Positions 37,379 to 48,557 of a DNA stretch of 64,000 nucleotides are shown here, piece by piece (the stretch's first letter is position 1; each line of letters starts with the position of its first letter). The stretch is taken from positions 3,125,501 to 3,189,500 of the forward strand of contig NC_092613.1 in NCBI RefSeq assembly GCF_047663525.1, in the 5' to 3' direction. Below the pieces are notes generated by a model. The model worked only from the letters and a program-made list of their open reading frames with translations. It was not told the origin of the DNA and ran no database searches. Both the position numbers and the translations under genes were made by a program. The stretch is from Anas platyrhynchos. Lineage: Eukaryota > Chordata > Aves > Anseriformes > Anatidae.

Positions 37379-38360
37379 TTTCACAGAATTTCACAGAATT
37401 TCTAGGTTGGAAGAGACCTCAAGATCATCGAGTCCAACCTCTAACCTAACACTAACAGTCCCCACTAAACCATATCCCTAAGCTCTACATCTAAACGTCT
37501 TTTGAAGACTTCCAGGGATGGTGACTCCACCACCTCCCTGGGCAGCCCGTTCCAGTGCCTAACAACCCTTTCAGTAAAGAAATTCTTCCTAACATCTAAC
37601 CTAAAACTCCCCTGGCGTAACTTTAGCCCATTCCCCCTCATCCTGTCACCAGGCACATGGGAGAACAGGCCAACCCCCACCTCGCTACAGCCTCCTTTAA
37701 TGTACTTATACAGAGCAATAAGGTCACCCCTGAGCCTCCTCTTCTCTAGGCTGAACAAGCCCAGCTCCTTCAGCCGCTCCTCATAGGACTTGCTCTCCAG
37801 GCCCCTCACCAGCTTCGTCGCCCTTCTTTGGACCCGCTCAAGCACCTCAATGTCCTTCTTGTAGCGAGGGGCCCAAAACTGAACACAGTACTCGAGGTGT
37901 GGCCTCACCAGAGCCGAGTACAGGGGGACGATCACCTTCCTAGCCCTGCTGGTCACAGTGTTTCTGATACAAGCCAGGATGCCGTTGGCCTTCTTGGCCA
38001 CCTGAGCACACTGCTGGCTCATATTCAGCCGACCGTCCACCATCACTCCCAGGTCCTTCTCTGCCTGGCAGCTCTCCAACCATTCCTCTCCCAGCCTGTA
38101 GCTCTGCTTGGGGTTATTGCGCCCCAGGTGCAGGACCCAGCACTTGGCCTTGTTGAATTTCATACAGTTGATCTCAGCCCATCGGTGCAGCCTATCCAGA
38201 TCCTCCTGCAGAGCCTTCCTACCCTCGAGCAGATCGACACACGCACCTAGCTTGGTGTCATCTGCAAACTTACTGAGGGTGCACTCAGTGCCGTCATCCA
38301 GATCATTGATGAAGATGTTAAAGATGCGACAGCCAGCACAGACCTTCTGCACCTGAAGCT
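37379..38360 (-). mobile_element. CR1 LINE, 5'-truncated, with open ORF2 C-terminus
   Basis: This is about 980 bp of a young CR1 on the minus strand. The frame at 37465-38352 stays open for 295 codons. It starts inside the reverse transcriptase, with the FADD catalytic box in [11 protein letters not shown], and passes the thumb region (CLAWQ-free CR1 type: [37 protein letters not shown]). It ends [11 protein letters not shown] and a stop, followed by a short 3' UTR and the TTCACAGAATT tail repeats. The 5' part (endonuclease and most of the RT) is missing, so it cannot move on its own. The insertion lies 57 bp beyond the SLC16A4 stop codon, antisense to the gene, so it probably forms part of that gene's 3' UTR. 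The open frame and its identity to the 14.1-kb copy suggest recent insertion. Confidence 0.95.
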
Positions 38361-38770
38361 ACTGCCGGCAGGAAAATCAAACCAGGGACTTTCAGATGTC
38401 AGATTCACCATTAGCATTACTAGATGTTTCTGGTCCACGTGTGATTAAAGCCACCTGAGAACCACGTAGGGTAACGCACTGTTTGACAGGAAGGAACGCA
38501 GCTGACAGCCAGGGGGACACAGGGGCTCTGCCAGCTCCCAGCTGGGGACAAGGGGCCCAGCAGCCCCCGGCCCCACCAGTCTCTGCCCAGCACAAAGCTG
38601 CCTCACCTCTGGGACATAGCGGCCAGGAGCTCCTGAGTGCCAAAGCGCAGGGGGAGGTTTCAGCTTATTTACTCAGATATGACTAATTAGCAATGGGGAG
38701 GGATGCAGGACCCAGACTGGTACAAGAGATAAGGTTTTAACTTCCAACAGGATGAGAAAAACAGCTGGGT

Positions 38771-39226
38771 ATAGAATATCCTGAGTTGAAAGGGACCCAT
38801 AAGGATCATCGAGTCCAACTCCTGGCTCCACACAGGTCTACCCAAAAATTCAGACCCTGTGACTAAGCACACAGTCCAAATGCTTCTTAAACTCTTAAAC
38901 TCTGACAGGCTTGGTGCTGTGACTACATCCCTGGGGAGCCTGTTCCAGTGCACGACAACCCTCTCAGTGAAGAACCTCTTCCTGATGCCAGCCCGAACCT
39001 CCCCTGCCTCAGCTTGACACCATTCCCGTGGGTCCTATCGCTGCTCACTAAAGAGAACAGATCGGCACCTGCCTCTCCACTCCTCCTCATGAGGAAGCTG
39101 TAGACCACAATGAGATCTCCCCTCAGTCTCCTCTTTCCCAGGCTGAACAGGCCGAGTGACCTCAGCCGCCCCTCATACGTCTCCCCCTGTAGGCCCTTCA
39201 CCATCTTGGTAGCCCTATTATCCCTA
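38771..39226 (-). mobile_element. CR1 LINE fragment, second copy downstream of SLC16A4
   Basis: A second minus-strand CR1 of about 455 bp lies 410 bp beyond the first and belongs to a different subfamily. Its 3' end is TATAGAATATCCTGAGTTGA and ATCATCGAGTCCAACTCCTG. The ORF2 C-terminal part remains readable ([19 protein letters not shown] in minus frames), but the frame is not continuous. It is 5'-truncated and older than its neighbour. Confidence 0.93.
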
Positions 39227-39733
39227 CTTTATTAGGCTTTGTGAAAGGAATTTGGTTGGAGAGCTTGGAAAAGCTCAAAGGCCATAGCCTAAACAAACTC
39301 TAGTATGGCATTGGCTGTCACGGCAGAGGATATGGAACCAAAACGTACAGCAGGGCAAACTTCCAGCCCCACAGCCGTTCGTCAGGCCTCGCCCCCGCTT
39401 TCCCCAGCACAGCACCCGGAGCCTCGCTGGGGGGCTCAGCAAGCCCGTGCTCCTCCAGCACCCTACAGCTTTCATTTGGATGGGCACAGTGCAGCTGTCC
39501 TGCCTTTCTAGCTGCTATTGAGGCTGCAATTTTTTGTGTTACTACCTTTAAAATTATTATGTAGAGCTGGGATATCACAGGGGTTTTACATGGCCACCAA
39601 CTCAGCCACTACAGTGATCCTTCCCCACTCGCCCCCTTTTCTTTTATAGCATCAAGAGTTATTCCCCTATAGAAGCATTCCTTTAAACTGCCCAATGGGT
39701 TATTTCAAGCACAAAATTAAGCAGTCTATGTTT

Positions 39734-39739
39734 AATAAA
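39734..39739 (+). terminator. Candidate AATAAA polyadenylation signal of SLC16A4
   Basis: I find no AATAAA on the plus strand between the SLC16A4 stop (37323) and this position; an ATTAAA variant lies at 38444-38449. If used, the 3' UTR would be about 2.4 kb and would include both CR1 copies in antisense. Confidence 0.35.
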
Positions 39740-39799
39740 AAGCTGCACAACTTTACAGCTGTATTAAGCAGCTAAGACATTGCTGCAGGCACAACAGCT

Positions 39800-42700
39800 C
39801 ACTTGCAGATGATGGGCCATATTCAGCAGTTACACAACTGAACAAAGCCAAAAAGAAACCACGCATACTGAAATAAGAGAAATATTTTAGCCCTGAATTT
39901 GCACTCAGTGGGGAATATCAGTGGTATAAAATGCCTGTTTTCTCATAGATCTGCCTGTTCACAGCTTCCTCCAATTCCTGCAGAAATCCACAGGCAGCAA
40001 ATGCTTCAAAAATTGTCCTTTCACATCCAAACAGCAGCATCAAATACAGCACATGATCCACCTGTACCAGCTTATGCTTAGATTTGCAAGAGGACCTTGT
40101 GTGTCATTTGCTGAGCAACCAGGGTTTAAGGATAAAAAAGGACTATTTGGGGCGTTTACGGCACTGGGGCTTGAAGAGAGGCAAGCAGATCCCATGTAAT
40201 TTGTCTCAAGCCAGTCCTGCACTGCACATTGAGCTAAGACCTTTAGCAGGGATGAAGCTTTCACTTGCAAATTTAAGTTTTCACCTCTTGAAATATTCAT
40301 GCTCCTACTGAACAAATTAAAGACTACTGGTTTTGTTGCTGTAATAGAAACTATTCAGGCTTTACTGGCTTATGCTTGGCTTCAGGTTTCCAAACTCAAG
40401 AGCTTCAAAAATTCCTCTCCTTCTGCATCTCTAATGCACATTTAAGCTCACTAGTGCTTTTTGCTATCCAACAGTGCAAGGTCCAGAGACCGAGGCAAGG
40501 TGCAGACAAAGAAGAGCTGACACATCACAACCTCACCCTGCTGCACTGATCCCACCCTGCCTGATTTATAGTACCTGTCCTCACGCTCTAAGTTCTTCAC
40601 CCCTTTCCCTAAATAAACCCACTCTGCTGAACACCGCCTCTCATTTCCACACAAGCACTGCTGTTTTCAGCTCTTTTGCTACCAAGAACCAACCTGCAGG
40701 ATGCGGTGGGCAAACCTCATCCCATCTGCTCCAAACTACCTCCCCAGCCTCCAGGATTTTGAGGAGAGTCCACTGTCCCCCTTGCTCGTGCTCGCCATCA
40801 GAGTAGCACAGGCCACCACTTCCTTACCCTTATATAAGAAAATTTAGGGTCTCCAACATCCTTGTTCCCCCATCTCCTTTTGCAGACAGCTCAGGAGTCC
40901 CCATTTCCTGCAGCATCCTACCCCACACACGGGCACCACCAGCCTTTATGTACCTCAGAAATAACTTTGCATAGACAAGGTACCTTTCTCAAGCCCAAAT
41001 CACCTCCTCTTATCTGTCCAAAAAGGTCAAGGAAAAGAAATCCCTGCTGTGAGAAGCTGCTCACAGCTGCCCTGCACACCGTCCTACCATCAGCCAGGGT
41101 GGTAGGAGAAGTCTTCAAGCCGCCGCCTTTGCAGCTCAGCAGGCTCAGGATAACCTCTGCTGGTCACATCCACTGCTCTCCTCTTGTACCTTTTGCTGAG
41201 AAGGCAAACACAAAACAGATGTCTTAGTTTTCCTCGCAACACTGAAAGCCAAAGCCATTTATTTACTCGCAAAGAACGCACAACACATACATTAGAGAAA
41301 CAAACAGCAACAACAATGGGAACATCTGCCCGAAGGAAGATTTTCCATCCCATTGAAGTCATCTTGCAAATAATTTCATAAAGACAGTTTTGCATAGTAA
41401 ACAGCATCACACGTTGGTCGGATAAATGCTGAAGTAGGGTTTGCTGGGACACAAACAAGTTCAAAAGAAATCTAGCTGTAATCTCTTAGGCTGATAGCAA
41501 ATCCCCCTCATTCCTGCTCCCTTAGTCAACTGCAGAATATAAGGTGGAGAAAACAAGCAGTGTTGGCTTAACATGATCGTCAGCGCGGACAGGGCTTTGC
41601 TCAGCACATGGTGCCCTCCCGGTTCTGCCCGGTCTCAAGTCCCACACGCTTCACAGTGCCTCTCAAGCATCATCTCTGCCCTTGCTCTGTAGTGCTCATT
41701 GCTACCAAGCCACTAGGGATATTTCTCATGAAGTAATTTAACTCGTAAAACAAATAAAACATCCTCAAGAAACCCAGCGCTTGTCATCACCGGGTATAGC
41801 ATCCTCCTGTCCCAAGCTCATCTTTCACACACACGGTGCCCATGGGTCACTCACCACGGTGAGCTGTGCCCCACTTCCACCTGGATGACAAAGCAGGTTT
41901 GGAAGCACGTCAGCAAAGAGCCCTTGGTTTGAAAACCTCCCTAAAATTCACACCAGGAGAACAGTGCAGAGAAACCAGATGCTAGAGATCTTGCAAAAGA
42001 TAGAGCAAAGCTTGCTACTGATGCAGCAGAGCAATAAAAGCTTTTACACAAAGCCTAATGAAACAGCCTCCAGTTTTTACCACATCTCAACAGAAACCTG
42101 GTGCAACATCCCTGAACGCCTTTGAAAAAAAAAATCTACTTTATTTAGATAAAAAGTCTTCTAAGTAATGGCAGACAGGGAACTGTTCGCCTGCTTCCTG
42201 ATTAATTTTAGCACCATAAAAATGAAGAAAGAGGGGAGGAACCAAACACAGGCTCAGCTTCTCCAGTGGGAAATCGCAGCACCTGCTGCTGTCACTACAA
42301 ATCAGCTCCTGCTGGGATGTTGAGAAATGCACAACTGAGGCCCAAAGAGCTTGGCTACAAGGCTGCAATCCTTCCGGGGAGCTAAAGGGGCGACAAATGT
42401 TTTTCCATCATTATTCACATTCTGCGATTTACTCCCACGTATAACCCTGAACAGCAGCAGCTCTGGCCAAAAGGGAGCGAGGAGCAGCAGGAGCTGGGCC
42501 AGGCATCCCTCAGGAGGGATCAGGCAGCACCTGGCAGACCTGAAACCCACATCAATGGACTTTGCAGAAGCCAAGGTAAAACGCTGGTTTAGATGGGATT
42601 TATCAGCTCTCGCTCTAAAAACTAAGGATGACAGTGCGATTGGAGATCGTATCAAAAAGCATACGTACTGTGTAAGTCCTCAACTCATATTGCAATTTTT

Positions 42701-45700
42701 ATACAAAGGCACACTCAGTGTATGCTTTCTAGGGCCCTGGCTATCAGCTGTAGCCTCCTCTTGATGGTTGTGCGTTGGTGGAGGCCTCTTCTGCATCATC
42801 AAAAGGCAGGGCAAAGATTTAAAAACTCAGCTTCGGCCGTTCCTCACTATACAAGCAAGCCTCTCCTGTCTTGCCCCCAACATGCTCAGCCTGTCTTAAC
42901 AAAGAAGATCTGTGATAACCAAGCCGGGGACTTCCCCACCGCTGCTCTCAGATGCTGCCAACTGATAACCCCAGGCACTGAACACGGAAACCCAATCCTG
43001 ATCTTTATTGCGTAAAAAGCAACAATCTTTATCTCGGAATAAAACACGCTCCACAGGCTGGGCTCGGTCATTTCCATCCCTTCCCTCACGTGCACGAGGT
43101 GAACTTTGAGACCAGGCCAAGAAGCTGCAAGCCTCCGGGAGGCACGAGCAGGTCGGGACGCCTGGGTTCAGCCCCAGCACCTGCAGCCGGCTGCCCTGCG
43201 CACAAAGCCACACCAAGGCTGCTGCCTGCAGCAGGACCATGAGAAGCACTGCCTTTGCAGGACGCTCATTAACTATGAGAGAAGTAAGGCCTGCTTAATT
43301 CAGGGACAGTTTAAAGAACAAGAATGTTCGCTCGTTGCTCCGTGAGCCTTTTTGGGTGGCGATACCCAGCACATCCACAGCCAGGCGTGCTCCAGCTCAC
43401 GGCACTGCTGAGGTCTCTGCTTTTACCTTAAGCCACAGGGACAAAGCGGAGAGCAGTCTAAAATAGCTCGGTAAGGATATGACAACACAGCCTTCCAGCA
43501 ACAGGAAACAAGGCTGTTCTTCCTTCACCCGCTTGTTTGGCAGATACCGCATGCGGTTTCTGCTGTTTACTCGCCCTTACGTACGCTGATAACAGGCACG
43601 CTCGGCTCCTTCAGTGCTCGCTTCCCTCCTGCCCACAGCACACCCCGTGTTGCAGCCCCTCCAGCACTGCTCTGGTGATGCAGGCTGCCACTGTGTGGAA
43701 ATTCAGCACAGCCTGAGCTTGGAAATTTTACTTCCAGCCACATGAAAGCCACCCTTGGAGGTGAGCTGCTTTGGTTTTTGTTTTTAAAAACATCTTTAAA
43801 GGTAGTACAGCTACTTTCACTGAAGCTGATGGGAATTTATCAGCTACCGTAACGGGAAAAAAAAAAAAAAAGATGTTTGAAAATGCAGACATCTTATCTA
43901 AAGCTAAAATAAGTTTACAAAGACGGAGCCTCACTGAAAAGCTTTCAAGCCTGCAGCAACCACAGAAGATGAGGAATTCATGTTCAAGCCCATGGGCAAT
44001 TTCAGAAGCAATTCATAGGTCAAAGTCCCTATTTCCAAAGCAATGCAGACTTTGCCTTCTAAGTCACCTCTGAGCTTTTGAGCACTTTCCCCTATAGATG
44101 TATCTCATATGAGCAAGATAGGGCCAGGGAGGTGTCTGCACAACCCTCCAGTGACCCCATCGCTCCAACAGCTCCATCCCCATGTCCTCAAGCCTTTAGC
44201 CAAGTAAGGGAAGGGAACTATGGAGGAGGAAACAAAGTCAAGGAGGAAGAGAAAAGGCATTTGTTATCAGCTCCCTGACAGCCGGGAACACGTCACACCA
44301 ATTCGGTTTGAATCATGCCTTAGTGCAAGAGAAAGGGAGACAGGCTGGCAGACACAAGGAGCGAGGTCTCTCGTTCACCCAGCCAAGGGAAGCAGCACAA
44401 GGGACGGTGACGTCCCCTTGTCCCCTTCCTCACCATGCCCAGGCTGTTCAGCTCACCCCGCACCAACACTGCCTAAGGTGAGGACCATGAGCAGCTCCCA
44501 GGCAGTGCAGCTCCACCACAAGCACCCCCGGGGCACTGCTGCTCCACCAGCCCCCAGAGCTCCCCAACAGCCTTTGGGAAGCTCAGCCAAGTGAAACGCA
44601 GGCTCCCTAACCAGCAAGCCTCCTGCACCCACAGGCAGTCCCGAGGCACGCTGCAGTTTGGGATTTTGCAGGCCTGAAAGGTGGTGCTTTCATAGGAACA
44701 GATACACATTTAAGTACCCTGATGCTCACTTGCTACAAATTGCAGGCGTTACGGGAAAGCTGCCAGCTCAGGGCAGCACACAGGGCTCTGGCTGAAGCCG
44801 TACACACTGCTAAGAGTCAGCCCTATTGCTGTGTCTGGGGACAGGAAATACTGGAGGTGGCTCCAAACCTACAGACTGACCTTCCAATCCGATTGCAGAA
44901 CTAGGTATGAAGGTCAAGGCAGGGAAGAAAGCAGCTGAAATACCTGGCACCCACAATTAACTGTGGCTTACCGGCAGAGCCACAGCGGCTGCACATGGTC
45001 CCTTGCACGCTGTCCCAACCTGGGATAACGGTGGGATAACGTGCGACAGCCCCATGCCAACACGGGCACAGCCGGGAGCTCAGCAGAGAGGCGGCCGCAG
45101 CACCACCACCACGTCACCGCACCCACGTTTAATTAACGCATCCATCACTGGTGGAAGATACAAAGGGCTGTTAAAAGACATTGTCATAAATGTCAGTGCC
45201 GCCCCGTCCTCAGCCTCCGCTCCTCCTGCAGGCACCAGCAGCGCGCAGCCCCACAGGGCAGACCCCGCACCCCGTCACACAGGGGGACACAGACAGACCT
45301 CCAGCAGCTTACCCTGCCTTAAGAGTTTACCTCACCCATTTCTCAAGCTGGCTATAATTACAGACAGGCCCACAGCTAACAGACAATAAAAGGAGGAGAT
45401 ACAATAGGAATCACAAAGCCATCTGCCCAAGGTGCTTTCCACTCCTTTCCCTCGCCTTTCCGCAGGCGACTCGCCCAGTCAGCTCGCCCCGACGTGGGAC
45501 ACGTGGCAGAAGTATATCCTCAAGGAGCATTTTGCTATTTTACAGTAAACCAGTAACATGAGGCGAACATAAGCTTGTTATTAGCTAAGAGCAGAATCTG
45601 GGCCATCTGATGTTTAAAACTTACTTCTTAATTCAGCTGCGGCTGGTAAAAGCGCAATTCTGAAGAAATGTGTGAATTCAAATCACCGGTTCCCCATCTA

Positions 45701-47600
45701 AGCCATCGCTTTCTACTGCAGTGCAGTTAATTAAATGGTTCTCTTTACAAATCCACTTTCCCCAGATTGCTTGCCTGAAGTCTCATTAGCCAAATTAATA
45801 TGATGCATATAGAGCACTTAACCCTTCAGAGGGCCCAGCTTTAACAAAAGCACAGGTTTTCCTGGAGCCGAAGCATTCCTCTAACCAATTCAGCAAGCAG
45901 ATCCAGCACACAAAAACCAACCTGGTGTTACAGAACAGCCGCAGGAGAATCACCCTACACCACATCCCACAGCACCTCCGAGTCTCCAGAATAACCACGT
46001 AACACGAAGGAGACGGCACCAAGCCCTCAGTTCAGTAACGGAGGAGTCTGAGTCAGAGCCACAGAACCCTCCTGGAGCAGCCGCCACCGGCCCTGCCTGC
46101 TGCACGAGCCAAAGCACATCCAAGAGGTGGGAGCACGCCCAACCCCGAAACACACGCCTGGCTGCCCAAGCAGACGGCCAGCTTCTGAGAAGCATCTCCT
46201 TTACTTGGGTTATGCTAACAGATCGCTCTTCTCCTGGTGGCATCAACCAGCAGCCAAGTTGAAGCCAGAGAGGCTCAAGAAGCCTCCAGTCACTGCTGCG
46301 GGCCCTGCACCTTCTGTACAACGCTTTGAGTTATCACAGATTCAGAGGTCACATTTCAACAGAACATGAAATACATTGCAAAAACATCAACTTCAACTAC
46401 AAACACCAGCTTCTGGAAGAAAATCCCATCTCAGAAGTCTCCCCTCATTACCAGCAGTATCTAAAAACGCTCTCATTTGCAATAAACAGCTTCATTTAAA
46501 TGCTTACACCAGCATCCCATAAACACATACATAGCTTTGCCTAAGCATCGCTTGGCTTTCCACATCAACATCCACAGATTACAGATAGCGCTTGGTTACA
46601 AGTCAGTGTTAATTCAGCAGTTCATCAAGTTACAATAGCAGCTCCAGCTCTCCACACCAAAGTCCTGCAGCTCCACTCCCAAGGCACCTTGCCCCATGGG
46701 TGAGGAAACCTTGTGGTCACCAACAGGAACCCCAAAGCCAACACAGAACGTACATCGAAGAGTTTGATCCGGCGCTACCATCCCCAGCATGGATGGGAGC
46801 GGCACGCTGACCGAAGCAAACACACATTAGTAAAAGTTAGTAGGCACTCAAGGCTGGAGAAGCAAAAAAAGGTGAACAACAAAACTATCTCCTTTTACAT
46901 TACAATTCAGTTCAACCTTTTAAACCCCCTTACCTGTTTGAGGGATTTACACAGCTCTTTGCCCCAGGAACAGAGACACCTTGCGGAGCACAACCACGGC
47001 ATCCTTTTGCTGGAAGGCACCTGCAGCCTAGCAGTGATCCTGCACGGCTGCAGGACAGCACTAGGTTCGTTATCCACAGGAGGTTAAAGTATGTCAAGGC
47101 AACCAGGGCAAGCTTGCATTTCAAGGTGTCTTCATCTGCATGTCACATTAACTCTAACAGACCGGCAAGCATAACACAAGAGGTGTCTGAAGCCAATGAT
47201 GCCGCAGCGTTAGCTTCCTCTTCGTCTCAGCGGATGTCAAATGTGCCCCGAAGTCTCCTGCAGCGAACATGGAGTTGAGCTCCTGCACTGGAACAGCCTT
47301 CCACAGCTCAGGAGCCCCCATACAGGAGAAGGCAGGACTACAGCACACAACATTGTCAGGATGCCTCCATTTTTTCCTCTCACCATCTGTACTACACATT
47401 GTGGTGACTGCAAGCAAACATGCAGCCGTACCTGGGACGCGATCAGGGTGCATGCACATCCGAGGCATGTGGAACATTTGCTTCAAAACCGGTCAAAATA
47501 AGGCACTGACACCAACGCAAAGGTTTTAAATTACCAACTCTAGCTCTCAGGAACTCTTCATCCATTCAGAACTAAACCCAGCACTGCATAACTGCTGAAA
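39800..47600. other. Region between SLC16A4 and RBM15 3' ends without a recognised gene
   Basis: Nearly 8 kb holds only short frames, none resembling a known protein or bounded by convincing splice sites. No CR1 copy was recognised. An A-run lies at 43857-43872. The two flanking genes are transcribed towards each other. I cannot exclude a lncRNA. Confidence 0.5.
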
Positions 47601-47844
47601 AGCCCCTGGAGATGGAGGAGCGCCTCGCGTATGTCAGGAAAGGCTTTATTAACAGCATTTAAACACTCCTAAGGACTCATTTCGCTTTTTCTTTTGGCAA
47701 TTTGGTGCAAAGGTTTACGTGCAAGATTCAACGCAATTTCAAACTTTTTCTTCAAACTTAAAAAAAATCAAAACTAAAGCCAAACAAGTTGGGTGAACAA
47801 AATAAATCAGAAACATAAAATTCAGGAACTCCAGCTCGTCGAAG

Positions 47845-48145
47845 CCCCAGACTTGTACACCGTTCTGAGATGCAGGGTGGTGCTTCCCTGCTTCTTGCAT
47901 GCCAGCATCAGCACCGCTTCCTCGTAAGGATGAGGAGTAAAGCAGCAAGTGACCCCCTTCACCGCAAACCAAGGGGGTGCCACAGCCAGACAATCAACTA
48001 GATTCTTCAGATTTGGTAAAACACGCTGGTCAACGCGAAAGTGCCAGTCTCCCTGCTTCTTGCTCAAGACCCGCAACTATCATTGAGCAGTAGCAGCAGC
48101 AAGTACCCCTCTGCTGCAAACAAAGGGGTCAAACGTTTGTCGTCA
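47845..48145. repeat. Diverged tandem duplication downstream of RBM15
   Basis: Two imperfect copies of roughly 130-150 bp lie head to tail, at about 47845-47995 and 48008-48145. Shared words in the same order are TCCCTGCTTCTTGC (47885 and 48050), AGCAGCAAGT (47941 and 48096) and GCAAACCAAGGGG / GCAAACAAAGGGG. Offsets are 165 and 155 bp. On the minus strand an 84-codon frame spans both, and each encodes a KKQG-containing segment in the same frame. That may be chance, since the region is probably 3' UTR or intergenic. A third similar core lies at 52041-52065. Confidence 0.6.
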
Positions 48146-48188
48146 ATTCACTTCCAGGCAGAAAAACCATTTTCCTCAAAAGAAACAA

Positions 48189-48194
48189 TTTATT
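48189..48194 (-). terminator. Candidate AATAAA polyadenylation signal of RBM15
   Basis: Scanning downstream from the RBM15 stop on the minus strand, this is the first AATAAA I find, about 4.7 kb away. It implies a very long 3' UTR, or a spliced 3' end through an exon near 48.5 kb. A further AATAAA lies at 47645-47650. Confidence 0.4.
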
Positions 48195-48499
48195 TAGAAT
48201 GAAACAAAATCAGCTCAACTGTGAGCGCATGTTTGAGTGACAGCTACTTTTAAGCTGTGTGAGCCATAAAAAGGGTATTCCTTTACTTTTCCAGCAATCT
48301 TGTGTACACAGCACAAAGCAAAGAGGTCATTTTTTTTCCACTTAAAACACGGGCATTGGCATCACAATAGCAGATACACAACTTTTTTTTTTTTTTTTTA
48401 AAGCTGCCATTTTAGTAAAATGCACAAATACTAAACAGATAAGCTTTCTTCCATCAAGAGGCCCATGTAAATTCCACACAAGCCACAGCTTCTCTTCCC

Positions 48500-48557
48500 A
48501 AAGGTCCATTAGAGCTTGGTATCCCACGTGGTTGTCTTCTGCAGTCCACCAGCTTTG
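48500..48557 (-). other. Possible alternative 3' exon of RBM15
   Basis: On the minus strand, the acceptor-like TTTCCTCCTGCAAG is followed at 48557 by CAAAGCTGGTGGAC and, after about 20 nt, GGGATACCAAGCTCTAATGG. These words resemble the human alternative C-terminal RBM15 exon that I remember as encoding AKLVEQRMKIWNSKL. In this bird the intervening bases differ in length, so the human-like ending is not kept in frame. The match rests on memory. Confidence 0.35.

Noticed and set aside
47822-48076. 84-codon minus-strand frame over the tandem duplication as a small gene
   Set aside because: There is a moderately protein-like run (PHPYEEAVLMLACKKQG), but no start context, splice signals or known homologue. 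It was kept only as a repeat observation.
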